Notes: generated by a model not told the origin, from the sequence alone. Positions 7,823-16,395 are shown, numbered from the stretch's first letter. The stretch: DNA of 38,580 bases from Candidatus Methanoperedens sp. (GCA_021409285.1 JAGFND010000009.1:1-38580), one strand, 5' to 3'. Program-made: numbers and translations.

Positions 7823-7841
7823 ATTATCAATTTCTGAGAAT
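7823..7841 (-). promoter_or_regulatory. Imperfect palindrome at the regulator operon promoter
   Basis: On the minus strand this reads ATTCTCA, five bases, TGATAAT: the same left half-site as the perfect palindrome at 7114-7131 and a right half-site with one mismatch. An AT-rich TATA-like stretch (about 7848-7860) lies just upstream. The position, at the predicted transcription start of the membrane protein/regulator unit, suits repression. Confidence 0.5.
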
Positions 7842-7870
7842 GGATAATATCATTTATTATTCAAGAACAC

Positions 7871-7886
7871 GGTAAAAAATAAATAT
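7871..7886 (+). promoter_or_regulatory. TATA-like element before the moxR operon
   Basis: GTAAAAAATAAATATC resembles an archaeal TATA box and lies about 45 bases before the GTG start of moxR, in the gap between the divergent transcription units. Judged by eye. Confidence 0.35.
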
Positions 7887-7926
7887 CTGGCAAGAAACAA
7901 CGGGATACTCGAAGAGACTTATCAAG

Positions 7927-8922
7927 GTGATTAAGACGAACGAAGACATACAAACGCTCAACAAACAGGCACTCCTGTATTCAAAAGACCTCGAATCAAT
8001 AATGACCGAAATGCACAGGACTATAATCGGCCAGGAAAATGTGCTTGAGAAACTCATTCTTGCACTCGTGGCTGACGGCCACGTACTTCTTGAGGGAATG
8101 CCGGGCCTTGCAAAGACCCTGATGATAAAGACCCTTTCCGATACAATAGATGCCTCATTCAAACGGATACAATTCACGCCTGACCTGCTTCCTGCCGATA
8201 TTACTGGGACAAGGATATACAACCAGCATACCGGTCAATTTTCAACAAAAAAGGGTCCAATCTTTGCCAGTTTCATCCTTGCCGATGAGATTAACAGGGC
8301 ACCTCCGAAAGTCCAGAGCGCGCTTCTTGAGGCTATGCAGGAGCGGCAGGTTACAATTTCAGATGAAAGTCACACTCTTCAAAAGCCATTCCTTGTAATG
8401 GCCACACAGAATCCGATAGAAACACAGGGAACATACGAGCTTCCTGAAGCCCAGGTCGATCGTTTCATGTTCAAGATATTGCTTGATTATCCCACTCAGA
8501 AGCAGGAGCAGGAGATTATCAATATGATAGCCGGGACAGGTATTCCGGATATTAGAAAAATGATTTCACCTGCAAAGATATTGGATATCCAGAATTTCAA
8601 TCACCTCATATACATGGATGAAAAAATAGTAAAATATATTACCGATATTGTCCAGGCAACAAGGGAACCTGGATCATACGGTCTTGATGTCAGCGATTTC
8701 ATAGAATATGGTGCCTCTCCGAGGGCTTCTATATACCTTGCTCTTGGAGGCAAAGCAAGCGCGCTTCTTGCGGGAAGAGGATACATGATCCCGGAGGACA
8801 TAAAAAGGATCTCAAAGGATGTCCTGAGGCACCGCATCATCCTTACCTATGAAGCTCTTGCCGAGGAAGTGACAACGGATAAAATTATAGGTTCAATTCT
8901 TAACAAAGTCCCAGTACCATAG
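7927..8922 (+). CDS. MoxR family AAA+ ATPase
   Basis: This 331-residue ATPase has Walker A GMPGLAKT (57-64), Walker B FILADE (D120, E121) followed by the family signature INRAPPKVQSALLEAMQE, sensor 1 MATQNPIE, and a C-terminal lid domain. MoxR proteins act as chaperones that assemble or activate partner proteins carrying VWA domains, often with metal ions. The three genes downstream (DUF58, VWA, BatD-like) are the usual partners. The start is GTG at 7927; no strong ribosome site is visible, which fits a leaderless or short-leader transcript. The gene is 13 bases from the next one and is the first of the operon. Confidence 0.92.
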   Translation: MIKTNEDIQTLNKQALLYSKDLESIMTEMHRTIIGQENVLEKLILALVADGHVLLEGMPGLAKTLMIKTLSDTIDASFKRIQFTPDLLPADITGTRIYNQHTGQFSTKKGPIFASFILADEINRAPPKVQSALLEAMQERQVTISDESHTLQKPFLVMATQNPIETQGTYELPEAQVDRFMFKILLDYPTQKQEQEIINMIAGTGIPDIRKMISPAKILDIQNFNHLIYMDEKIVKYITDIVQATREPGSYGLDVSDFIEYGASPRASIYLALGGKASALLAGRGYMIPEDIKRISKDVLRHRIILTYEALAEEVTTDKIIGSILNKVPVP

Positions 8923-8935
8923 CGGGGTGAGATAA

Positions 8936-9823
8936 TTGGCTCGTCCAGATACGAAAGAAATTATCGCAAAAGTCAGGCAGATAGATATAACGACAAAACA
9001 CCCTGTCGAGGGAATTATAAGCGGCGCTTACCTATCAGCTTTCAAGGGCATGGGTATTGATTTCTCGGAAGTGCGTGAATACCAGATCGGTGATGACCCG
9101 AGAACCATCGACTGGAACGTTACTGCGCGAATGAACCATCCTTTCGTGAAAGAATTCATCGAAGAGCGCGACCTTACCGTGATGATAGTCTTCGATATTT
9201 CACGTTCTTCGGAGTTCGGATCCGTCCGTTCGATAAAAAAAGATATCGGGATAGAGTTGTGTGCTTCGCTTGCCATGTCCGCGATGAGAAACAATGACAA
9301 GGTCGGCCTTATGCTTACAACGGATATGGTGGAAAAATATCTTCCTCCGGTGAAAGGGAAAAAGCATGTGTTCAGGATTATAAGAGAGACCATCTTCCAC
9401 GAACCTGCACATAATAATACGGATCTTTCAGTCCCGCTTATCAGGCTCTCAAGGATATTAAAGAAGAAAAGCGTGATATTTATAATCTCTGATTTCCAGG
9501 TTGAACCTGATTCAATCAAAAAACCGCTTCAGGTACTAAAATGCAGGCATGACATCATTTGTATAAGGCTATGGGACGTCCGGGAACATCAGATCCCCGA
9601 TATCGGATTAATTGAGCTTGAAGATGAAGAAACTGGAGAACAGATACTTGTAGATACAGGAGATATTGAATTCAGGAAAAAATATTCCGAATCGGTTGGA
9701 TTGAGAATTTGGAAATTATCAGAGATTATGAATCGCCTCGAATTAGATCTTATAGATATTTCAACAGTGCAGGACTGGGTGCAGCCTGTCTTAAAATTCT
9801 TCAATATGAGGGTGAAAAGATGA
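8936..9823 (+). CDS. DUF58 protein of the MoxR operon
   Basis: This 295-residue protein has the DUF58 signature YQIGDDPRTIDWNVTARM (about 52-70) followed by FVKEF.EERDLTVMIVFDISRSSEFG, a degenerate VWA-like fold with DISRS in the place of the metal site. It has no membrane segment, so it is probably cytoplasmic or peripheral. Start codon TTG at 8936 is preceded by GGGGTGA at the right distance. The stop overlaps the ATG of the VWA gene (ATGA), showing coupled translation. Partner of MoxR and of the membrane VWA protein; exact role unknown. Confidence 0.88.
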   Translation: MARPDTKEIIAKVRQIDITTKHPVEGIISGAYLSAFKGMGIDFSEVREYQIGDDPRTIDWNVTARMNHPFVKEFIEERDLTVMIVFDISRSSEFGSVRSIKKDIGIELCASLAMSAMRNNDKVGLMLTTDMVEKYLPPVKGKKHVFRIIRETIFHEPAHNNTDLSVPLIRLSRILKKKSVIFIISDFQVEPDSIKKPLQVLKCRHDIICIRLWDVREHQIPDIGLIELEDEETGEQILVDTGDIEFRKKYSESVGLRIWKLSEIMNRLELDLIDISTVQDWVQPVLKFFNMRVKR

Positions 9824-10761
9824 ATTTTGGGGATCCGGTGTGGTTTTTAGCACTTCTGCTGCTTCCTTTGATATGGTATTTTTACATACGCTCGATTAAA
9901 AAGAAAAAGGCTGCCGCTATTAAATTCAGCAACATTTCTCTCATCAAGGAAGCAGGTGCCGGAATATCAAAAGCAAAAGAAGTGCTCTTTTATATGAATA
10001 TCCTATTAATATCCTTGCTGATCACGGCCCTTGCCGATCCGCATATTCCGCTGACGCAAACAAAAGAAGGCGTTAATGTGGTGGTTGTGATGGATGTTTC
10101 AGGAAGTATGGCAGCGACTGATTATAAACCCACAAGGCTTGAGGCTGCCAGGGAAAGCGCAAAGATACTTATCAACGGGCTCAATATGAAGGACAATGCA
10201 GGAGTCGTTATTTTCTCAAGCGGCGCAACAACCTCCGCATATCTTTCGCCTTTTAAGGATAAGGTGCTTGAGAAACTTTCTGCCATTAAACAGACAGAAG
10301 GTGAAACAGCTATCGGTGACGGCCTTGCTCTTGCAGTGGATATGGCAACATCTGTTCCCAATAAGAAAAAAGTTATAATTCTTATGAGCGACGGTGTGAA
10401 CAATGCCGGGGTAATCAGTCCTGATGATGCTATTCGTTTTGCAAAAACGAACAATATTCAGGTATATACTATCGGAATTGGTTCAAATGAAAAAGTAATT
10501 CTCGGATACGACTGGTTCGGGCGCCCACAGTACGCTGATTTGGATGAAGCGACATTGCAGAAGATAGCAGAAGTAACGAATGGTGAATATTATAAATCGG
10601 TAGATAGTAAAACGCTTGAGCATATCTATAGTGCACTGCCAGAAAAGATCGAGCGAGAGCCCGAGGATTCAAGCATAAAAGACTGGGTGATCATGGCCGC
10701 AATAGGTGTTTTGCTGGCAGAATTGTATCTGAGATTCGGAAGATACAGGATATTGCCATGA
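9820..10761 (+). CDS. BatA-like VWA-domain membrane protein
   Basis: From the ATG at 9820 (overlapping the DUF58 stop) the protein has 313 residues. There are two N-terminal membrane segments (about 7-23 and 55-72), a VWA domain with a complete metal-ion-dependent adhesion site (D92-x-S94-x-S96 in VVVMDVSGSMAAT, a later threonine near GETAIGDG, and MSDGVNN), and a last membrane segment near the C terminus (WVIMAAIGVLLAELYL). This is the layout of BatA in Bacteroides aerotolerance operons. The VWA domain is probably exposed on one side of the membrane to bind a partner such as the BatD-like protein encoded next. An upstream in-frame start at 9709 lies inside DUF58 and is rejected. Confidence 0.9.
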   Translation: MNFGDPVWFLALLLLPLIWYFYIRSIKKKKAAAIKFSNISLIKEAGAGISKAKEVLFYMNILLISLLITALADPHIPLTQTKEGVNVVVVMDVSGSMAATDYKPTRLEAARESAKILINGLNMKDNAGVVIFSSGATTSAYLSPFKDKVLEKLSAIKQTEGETAIGDGLALAVDMATSVPNKKKVIILMSDGVNNAGVISPDDAIRFAKTNNIQVYTIGIGSNEKVILGYDWFGRPQYADLDEATLQKIAEVTNGEYYKSVDSKTLEHIYSALPEKIEREPEDSSIKDWVIMAAIGVLLAELYLRFGRYRILP

Positions 10762-10771
10762 AGGTGAGATC

Positions 10772-12280
10772 ATGAAACCTGATTTAAGAATAATATGCGT
10801 GACTATTTGCATCATGCTGCTATTTTCATGTACGGCCTCTGCAAGTCAATTGTCCGTCAAAAAAGAAGTCCAGAACACTGACATAAAAACCGGGGACAGC
10901 GTAAGCATTTCACTCGAATTTGAAAATCCTTTCAATAAAACAATACCTGTTACAATACAGGATAATAATGTCATAGGGAGCAACGGCCTTGAGATACAGT
11001 GCTATGAATATTCCATTCCAGATAAACCGCTAACGAGCCTTGGGTACGATTTTTCTATTCAGGCTTTTTCGCCGGGTGAATTTACGCTGGATCCTGCCAC
11101 AATAACCTATACAAATCCGGAAACTGGAAAACAGGAATCTGTCAGATCAGAACAATTAAAAATTTCGATAAAACAGGGCTCAAGTGCAGGCCAGCAGCAG
11201 GGGGTCACAAAGATATACAACTGCGGCGGTGTCAGTATGAGGAGCACATCATATTCATCAAGTGGTTCAACTTCCATATCGATAAGCAGCGGCAGCCAGC
11301 AGGCCCAGCAAAGTCAACAGAACCCTGATAATGTCCAGCAGACCGCCCAGGATATGCAGAACCTCAAAGATGAAATGAACCGCCAGCAGCAGGACTTCCA
11401 GGAGATGCAAAACGAACTGAAAAGCAGGATTGAGAATACTACCGATTTCCGGAAGATGAAGCAGGAACTCGAAAAAAATGGTTATTCACAGACAGAAAAT
11501 AACCTTAAGCCAGAAAGCAATGATACTGGAGATTTTGAATACCGCTTCATGAAAAATAACGAGAGCGCAGACATCAATGGCAGGATGAGTGTCGGAAAAA
11601 TGGAATCGATAAATGAAAGCAGTACTGAAGACTTGAAAAGGATACAGGAATTTATCGAGAACAACGAAACATTCCAGAAAATGCAAAAAACCCTTTCGGA
11701 TAAAGGTTTCAATCTGACAGATAAAAAGATAGATCTTGGTTCCAATATCAGCCGGTTTGAATATACATACGGTGATACGAATAGTAGGAACGCTTCCATA
11801 TCCGGAAATGTGACCGGTACAGGTGAGATAAAGGACATATTAAAAAAAGAGCCACCAGTGATTTTCCCATATTGGATATCTGTTCTTCTTTTAATCCCGC
11901 TGATCGGGTTTTATCTTTATAAAAAATATAACTATAAAGCTATAATCCCTCCCGCAGCGCCTCAAGTGACCTTTGATTATAAGAAAGAAGCGCTTTTGCA
12001 ACTTGAAAATGCAATTGGAACATTTAAAAACGGTAAGCAGCGGGAGGCATATACTGGAGTTTCAGCCGCATTGAGGCTTTATTTTAGAGGAACGATTGGA
12101 ATTACAGAGCTTACAAGTGAGGAGTTTTTAAGAATTCTAAAGGGATCAAAAGATGATGCCTGTATCGAGAATGTGAAACATTGTTTTTTGCTGTGCGACC
12201 TTGTTAAATTCGCAAAATATGAGCCCAATAAGGCAGATTTCGATGAGGCGGTCGAAGATGCAAGAAAGATAATTATCTGA
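10772..12280 (+). CDS. BatD-like membrane protein with an internal duplication
   Basis: This 502-residue protein starts with a signal segment (about 6-24, with LFSC resembling a lipobox around C20), then a beta-rich domain (about 26-135) like the first Ig-like domain of BatD, a Ser/Gln-rich linker (136-215), two copies of a ~55-residue unit (226-280 and 301-356), a membrane segment (367-383) and a cytoplasmic tail of about 120 residues. The repeat units share FxKMxxxL, xxGxxxT, FEY and IxGxx at matching positions. The tail (REAYTGVSAALRLYF, ELTSEEFLR) resembles the helical cytoplasmic domain of BatD and DUF4129 proteins. The order moxR-DUF58-batA-batD suggests a membrane complex remodelled by MoxR. 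No second VWA protein or TPR BatC/BatE gene follows. Confidence 0.75.
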   Translation: MKPDLRIICVTICIMLLFSCTASASQLSVKKEVQNTDIKTGDSVSISLEFENPFNKTIPVTIQDNNVIGSNGLEIQCYEYSIPDKPLTSLGYDFSIQAFSPGEFTLDPATITYTNPETGKQESVRSEQLKISIKQGSSAGQQQGVTKIYNCGGVSMRSTSYSSSGSTSISISSGSQQAQQSQQNPDNVQQTAQDMQNLKDEMNRQQQDFQEMQNELKSRIENTTDFRKMKQELEKNGYSQTENNLKPESNDTGDFEYRFMKNNESADINGRMSVGKMESINESSTEDLKRIQEFIENNETFQKMQKTLSDKGFNLTDKKIDLGSNISRFEYTYGDTNSRNASISGNVTGTGEIKDILKKEPPVIFPYWISVLLLIPLIGFYLYKKYNYKAIIPPAAPQVTFDYKKEALLQLENAIGTFKNGKQREAYTGVSAALRLYFRGTIGITELTSEEFLRILKGSKDDACIENVKHCFLLCDLVKFAKYEPNKADFDEAVEDARKIII

Positions 12281-12296
12281 GGACATGCATGAAATT

Positions 12297-12323
12297 CGCC
12301 ACCGAGGCGCAGAGAACACGGAA
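12297..12323. repeat. Intergenic 'CCACCGAGGCGCAGAGAACACGG' phrase
   Basis: The 54-base gap between the convergent batD-like gene and the coiled-coil gene contains TTCGCCACCGAGGCGCAGAG followed by AACACGG. I recognise this as a phrase repeated in intergenic DNA of many environmental prokaryote genomes, often near the CTGCGTTCATCTGCGG phrase also found at 122-216. Its function is unknown to me. Confidence 0.4.
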
Positions 12324-12334
12324 GTTACTGTATT

Positions 12335-12574
12335 CTACTTTCTTTTCTTTCCCTGGTGCATTTTTTTTATCTCATCTTCAGCAGCCTGCATTCTTACTAT
12401 ATTTTCTTCATAGATCTTTGAGACATTCTCCATAGCCCTCTCAAGTCTCTTTTTAAGTATTACAAGTTCCTGCGTCGAGAGCGCATAGTTGGGAGTGTTC
12501 TCGATCCATAACTGATCGATATCTATGAGAGCATTGATAGCAGCTTTTGTCCTGTTCACTGTGTTCTCGTCCAT
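12335..12574 (-). CDS. Small coiled-coil protein of unknown function
   Basis: A 79-residue charged protein, mostly helical by composition: residues about 30-72 form a heptad-like run (LVILKKRLERAMENVSKIYEENIVRMQ) that could be a coiled coil, and the C terminus is basic (HQGKKRK). I do not recognise a family. It follows pyrI by 41 bases in the same direction and may be co-transcribed, though nothing links it to pyrimidine synthesis. Reading-frame length and composition support a real gene. Confidence 0.6.
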   Translation of the reverse strand: MDENTVNRTKAAINALIDIDQLWIENTPNYALSTQELVILKKRLERAMENVSKIYEENIVRMQAAEDEIKKMHQGKKRK

Positions 12575-12615
12575 GGGACGCTATTAGACTTTTCGTTAAA
12601 TTAAGGTTTGCCCGT

Positions 12616-13104
12616 TCAGATCAAATGCTCTGCGATCCCTTCGGAAATAACATGATCGCAATATATGCACCGCAGCTCAACCGGCTTCTTATTAACAGTG
12701 AATTTTGAGGTTACGGGTTCATTAGTATTTGAAATGCAATTGGGATTCGCACATTTCACCACACCTTCAAGCCGTTCAGGAAGATCGACCATGTATTTTT
12801 CTATTACCTCAAAATCACGGATGATATTGATGGTCGCATCCGGGGCAATAAGCGAGATCCTGTCCACCTCTTCCTCTTCAAGTTCCCTGTCTTCGACCTT
12901 TACTATGTCCTTTAATCCTATGACCCCACTTGAAACGTTCAGGGCTACACTGACAACAGCGGTGGTCGTGCCCGATATCCCCAGAATCCTGAGAACATTG
13001 AGCGCCTGTCCTGCCGTGATGTGATCAATCACAGTCCCATGATGGATCCGGCGAATCCGCATCTCTTTTTTTGAAGGATCTTCCGACACCATATTCCCGG
13101 TCAT
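12616..13104 (-). CDS. pyrI: Aspartate carbamoyltransferase regulatory subunit
   Basis: This 162-residue protein has the nucleotide-binding N-terminal domain ([20 protein letters not shown]) and the C-terminal zinc domain with four cysteines (C118, C123, C146, C149) that joins it to the catalytic trimers. It makes carbamoyl-aspartate formation sensitive to nucleotide end products. The ATG overlaps the pyrB stop (ATGA), so translation is coupled. The N terminus is about 8 residues longer than usual; an internal ATG five residues in is also possible. Confidence 0.95.
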   Translation of the reverse strand: MTGNMVSEDPSKKEMRIRRIHHGTVIDHITAGQALNVLRILGISGTTTAVVSVALNVSSGVIGLKDIVKVEDRELEEEEVDRISLIAPDATINIIRDFEVIEKYMVDLPERLEGVVKCANPNCISNTNEPVTSKFTVNKKPVELRCIYCDHVISEGIAEHLI

Positions 13105-14012
13105 ACTGCCTCCATCGCCATCGAAAGAAGCGTCATTCTTATGGGAACCCCGTAGAACGACTGCTCAAAATAACGTGCATATTTTGTCCTGTCAACTGCC
13201 GGGTCGATCTCATCCACCCGCGGAAGAGGATGCATTACGATAAGATTATCGCGGGCTTTTTTCAGGAGTTCTTCAGTTATTCTGTAGATGCCTGCTACTT
13301 TCTGGTACTCAGCAGGGTCAGGAAAACGCTCTTTCTGTATCCTTGTAACATACAGGACATCAATATCCCCGATGACATCGTCGATATTTGAAACTTCTCT
13401 TATCACAGCACCCTGTTTTTTCAGATCTTTCTTGAAAATATCCGATATCTTCAACTGAGGAGGCGAAACAAGTGTCATCTCGGCATGATATAAAGAAAGA
13501 GCATAAGCAAGAGAATGTACTGTCCTTCCGTATTTAAGGTCACCTAGAAGCGCTATTTTAATATCCAGAAGGCTGCTCTCCCTCATGATCGTGTAAAGGT
13601 CAAGAAGTGTCTGGGTGGGATGATGCCCTGCGCCGTCCCCTGCATTGATGATAGGTACTTTTGAGAATTCTGCTGCCATCCTGGCTGCCCCTTCACGGGG
13701 ATGACGCAGTACTATGGTATCAGCATAATTCCCGACCACTCTTATCGTATCTGCAAGGTTCTCTCCTTTTGCAACTGAACTTAATTCGATCCCCCCCATA
13801 TCGACCACTTCACCACCCAGCCGTTTCATCGCGGTCTCAAAAGAAAGGCGTGTACGCGTGCTGGGTTCATAAAAAAGTGTTGCGAGGATCTTACCTGATA
13901 ACAGGTCAGATCTTTTGCCTCTTGCTATGGGTTCAAATTCTTTTGTCTTTTTAAGAATAAGATCAATATCATCCCTTGAAAAATCCCTCATTGAGATGAT
14001 ATGATGCTGCAT
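13101..14012 (-). CDS. pyrB: Aspartate carbamoyltransferase catalytic subunit
   Basis: The enzyme transfers a carbamoyl group to aspartate in pyrimidine synthesis. Carbamoyl-phosphate binding STRTR (in [11 protein letters not shown]), HHPTQTLLD and [10 protein letters not shown] are all present. I place the start at ATG 14012 (303 residues, [11 protein letters not shown]), which matches the usual N terminus, rather than at 14057 where the frame opens. A TATA-like AAATTTAAAT on the minus strand near 14036-14046 lies about 28 bases upstream, which would give a leaderless transcript. The ATG at 14057 overlaps the mntA stop (ATGA) and would add 15 unconserved-looking residues; that alternative cannot be excluded. 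Confidence 0.93.
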   Translation of the reverse strand: MQHHIISMRDFSRDDIDLILKKTKEFEPIARGKRSDLLSGKILATLFYEPSTRTRLSFETAMKRLGGEVVDMGGIELSSVAKGENLADTIRVVGNYADTIVLRHPREGAARMAAEFSKVPIINAGDGAGHHPTQTLLDLYTIMRESSLLDIKIALLGDLKYGRTVHSLAYALSLYHAEMTLVSPPQLKISDIFKKDLKKQGAVIREVSNIDDVIGDIDVLYVTRIQKERFPDPAEYQKVAGIYRITEELLKKARDNLIVMHPLPRVDEIDPAVDRTKYARYFEQSFYGVPIRMTLLSMAMEAV

Positions 14013-14053
14013 CACATCTAATAGGTGGGATTGTAATTTAAATTTATGCGTTT

Positions 14054-14449
14054 TCATCCCAGAATATCAGCCATCTCTGCGGCAGTTACACGTTGTCTCA
14101 TTGCCTGATCCTCCCAGAGCTTCCTGAAATAATAAAAATACTCGTACAAATCATAAACATCGTTTACATAAAGGATATTATTTTTTTCTATGACATTGAT
14201 TTGAATATAAAGCGGCAATTCTTCAAAAAACCTGACATCGTATTTTTTTGAAAATACGTCCAGTTTCCTGAAAATTTCATTCAATAAACCCAACCTGTCT
14301 TTGCATGAAGGTGAAACAATACAGATATCAATATCGCTTCGCGGCGTATCCTCACCTTTTGCAATTGACCCATAAAGTAAGATAGCAATAATATCATCTC
14401 TTGATGATAGGAAAAGAAAGTCTTTCTTTATAGTTCCGATCTCAACCAT
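14054..14449 (-). CDS. mntA: MntA-type nucleotidyltransferase antitoxin
   Basis: This 131-residue minimal nucleotidyltransferase has the full active-site motif GS-x10-DxD (G27, S28, D39, D41 in [19 protein letters not shown]). In type VII toxin-antitoxin pairs MntA inactivates the HEPN RNase HepT by adding AMP units to a tyrosine. The gene overlaps hepT by 22 bases and lies downstream of it, so the pair is translated together. The middle ([18 protein letters not shown]) fits the family. It ends where pyrB begins, which places a toxin-antitoxin unit directly before an essential biosynthetic operon. Confidence 0.88.
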   Translation of the reverse strand: MVEIGTIKKDFLFLSSRDDIIAILLYGSIAKGEDTPRSDIDICIVSPSCKDRLGLLNEIFRKLDVFSKKYDVRFFEELPLYIQINVIEKNNILYVNDVYDLYEYFYYFRKLWEDQAMRQRVTAAEMADILG

Positions 14450-14859
14450 ATTCCAATTACCTCTAAAAAATCCGAAATCGTTGTTAGATGCTTCAGGAGT
14501 GAATCAAAGGCCAGGGAATCGTCCAATCCATTATAACGGTGGACAAGTCTGTTCCTTAAACCATTAGCCTCAGAAAGAGCATTTTTTAAGCTGAGATTAA
14601 TGATCTTTTTTTCAAATAGCAGGTCGATGTTTGTATAGTCATCCTTCGGAATTATTTTTATATCTTTACATGCCATTGCAGCAATGTCAAAAGATGCTTC
14701 TACAAGTTCCTGGAATGCTTTATAAACTGCAAGTCGTGTCTTTTTATCAGCAGTGAAATCAGAAGGATCAAAGCCTGAAGCCCATTCCTCAATGTCCTGT
14801 TTTCTTTCGGAAATGAAGTTGATTTTATCTTTGTATCTTTCAATTCGTTTGATTTCCAT
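14428..14859 (-). CDS. hepT: HepT-type HEPN (DUF86) RNase toxin
   Basis: This 143-residue helical protein has the HEPN active-site motif R-x4-H followed by x-Y: R102, H107, Y109 in LRNRLVHRYN. The tyrosine is the residue AMP-modified by MntA in characterised pairs. YKAFQELVEASFDIAAM (about 46-62) is the usual second helix. HepT proteins cleave RNA (tRNA in one studied case) when not neutralised. A TATA-like TTTATTAATTATAAC on the minus strand (14876-14890) lies about 25 bases before the ATG, so the transcript is probably leaderless. All key residues are present, so the toxin looks functional, unlike the remnant at 282-581. Confidence 0.88.
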   Translation of the reverse strand: MEIKRIERYKDKINFISERKQDIEEWASGFDPSDFTADKKTRLAVYKAFQELVEASFDIAAMACKDIKIIPKDDYTNIDLLFEKKIINLSLKNALSEANGLRNRLVHRYNGLDDSLAFDSLLKHLTTISDFLEVIGIWLRSEL

Positions 14860-14875
14860 CAGTTTTCTAATTCTT

Positions 14876-14890
14876 GTTATAATTAATAAA
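14876..14890 (-). promoter_or_regulatory. TATA-like promoter of hepT-mntA
   Basis: The minus strand reads TTTATTAATTATAAC, centred about 25 bases before the hepT ATG, the spacing expected for an archaeal leaderless transcript. Confidence 0.5.
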
Positions 14891-14945
14891 CTATTTCATT
14901 TGCAGTGAGCCTCCAAGCTTGCAGATGTGTGTCTGGAATGCCTTC

Positions 14946-15761
14946 TTAAGATATCGTCCCATCAAAAACCCTATCCGCAGTTCCTTCCATGAAAGCAGCA
15001 TCCTCAGCAAGTGTGATCATCAATACCCCACCTTTTGTATTCACTTTAACACTTTTGCCGGTCTTGCCAAGCTTCCTGGCCACTGCAGCGCATGCCACCG
15101 AGCCCGTGCCGCAGCTTAGCGTTTCAGCCTCAACGCCGCGCTCGTATGTATGGATGGTCATCTCATCATGCGAGTCCACGCGCACGAAATTCACATTTGT
15201 CCCTTTTGGAAAGATGGGATCATATCTTATCTTTGGTGCAATAAGCATCAGTTCGCGATCGTCAAGAGAAGCCGTGAAAATGACTGCATGCGGTACTCCG
15301 GTGTTCACCACTGAGACCTTATATCCATGTAAGGCCACATCGATGAACTCCCCGGTTCCTTTTGCAGGCAGGTTTTCCCTGGAGAATTGAGGCCTGCCCA
15401 TATTAACTTTGACCCAAGTCTTATCCTCAATCCGGCACTCTACAGGAAGAACTCCTGCTAGAGTTTCAACCATTGAATTCCCTTTGATATATCCTTCGTC
15501 AAATGCATATTTCACAAGACAGCGGACACCATTGCCGCACATTTCTGCTTCAGTCCCATCAGAATTGAATATACGCATCCTGATATCAGCCTTATCGGAT
15601 TTTCCCAGAAACAGTACTCCATCTCCTCCAATACCGAACCTGCGATCACAATATTTTGCCACAAAAGCTGCTTTTTCTTTTTCGGGTATGATCACCTCAT
15701 TGAACTCATCTACCAGGATGAAATCATTACCATTCCCGTGAAGTTTTGTGAAATGTATCAT
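14946..15761 (-). CDS. dapF: Diaminopimelate epimerase
   Basis: This 271-residue enzyme interconverts LL- and meso-diaminopimelate in lysine synthesis. Both catalytic cysteines are present: C75 in MCGNGVRC and C217 in LSCGTGSVACA. The N-terminal FTKLHGNGNDFILVD and GIGGDGVLFL are typical of the family, and the length is normal. It starts one base after the stop of the diadenylate cyclase-like gene, so both share a transcript, possibly with smc further upstream. Confidence 0.95.
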   Translation of the reverse strand: MIHFTKLHGNGNDFILVDEFNEVIIPEKEKAAFVAKYCDRRFGIGGDGVLFLGKSDKADIRMRIFNSDGTEAEMCGNGVRCLVKYAFDEGYIKGNSMVETLAGVLPVECRIEDKTWVKVNMGRPQFSRENLPAKGTGEFIDVALHGYKVSVVNTGVPHAVIFTASLDDRELMLIAPKIRYDPIFPKGTNVNFVRVDSHDEMTIHTYERGVEAETLSCGTGSVACAAVARKLGKTGKSVKVNTKGGVLMITLAEDAAFMEGTADRVFDGTIS

Positions 15762-15762
15762 A

Positions 15763-16395
15763 TCATTTATTCTTATCTTTCTTCAATGCTGAAGAAATTA
15801 TCGAACCTGCTGTCTTCACGACCATATATGCCCCGCCAAATATCAGCACAGCTGGCGCACCGATAGTCGCTGCCGCTATCCCTGCACTTGCCAGGAGCGC
15901 CATGTCCTGGTTCGTGAGGAAACGGGAGACTTTATCAAGTGTGGTTGGTTCGATATCCACAGCATCGGTCTCAAGAACAATTTCACCTTTCTGGAAAACC
16001 TTTATCCATCCGCTCTCTTCTGAAACAAGGACTGCGGTAAATGAGTTGTCATACAATGTAATACCTTTCGCTGCCGCATGTTTTGTCCCAAATCCGAGAA
16101 GTGTTTCTGATCTCAGTATTCTTGAACCGTATGAGACCATTTCACCTTCTGGAGTAAAGATCATTGCGCCGTCAAGTGTTGCAAGTTTCTCAACTACTGC
16201 CTCCATACCCTTTTCAAGAAGGTTGCCTGCAAATATAATCTGGGGATAATGCGGGCGATAATTGCCTTTTATCTTTTCTTTGTCCGCAATTAAGAAAAGA
16301 GCTCCAAGTTTTTTTTTAGCAAGAGTCTTTGAGATATTAAGGATCTCGCGCATTACATCTGATTTTGTATCCAAAATATTTACTCTATTCTTCAT
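15763..16395 (-). CDS. dacZ: DisA-N/DacZ-like diadenylate cyclase with altered RHR motif
   Basis: This 210-residue protein resembles the diadenylate cyclase domain that makes cyclic di-AMP. DGA is present (TLDGAMIF, about 94-101). Where canonical cyclases carry GTRHR, this one reads GTKHAAAKGIT, so the first arginine is lysine and the second is alanine. The following VLVSEESGWIKVFQKGEIV strand pair fits the domain. The last 40 residues are hydrophobic (about 167-200) and may anchor it in the membrane. Archaeal DacZ proteins are soluble or unanchored as far as I recall. The product may be a cyclase with relaxed motif or an inactive paralogue; the gene symbol is tentative. Confidence 0.68.
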   Translation of the reverse strand: MKNRVNILDTKSDVMREILNISKTLAKKKLGALFLIADKEKIKGNYRPHYPQIIFAGNLLEKGMEAVVEKLATLDGAMIFTPEGEMVSYGSRILRSETLLGFGTKHAAAKGITLYDNSFTAVLVSEESGWIKVFQKGEIVLETDAVDIEPTTLDKVSRFLTNQDMALLASAGIAAATIGAPAVLIFGGAYMVVKTAGSIISSALKKDKNK

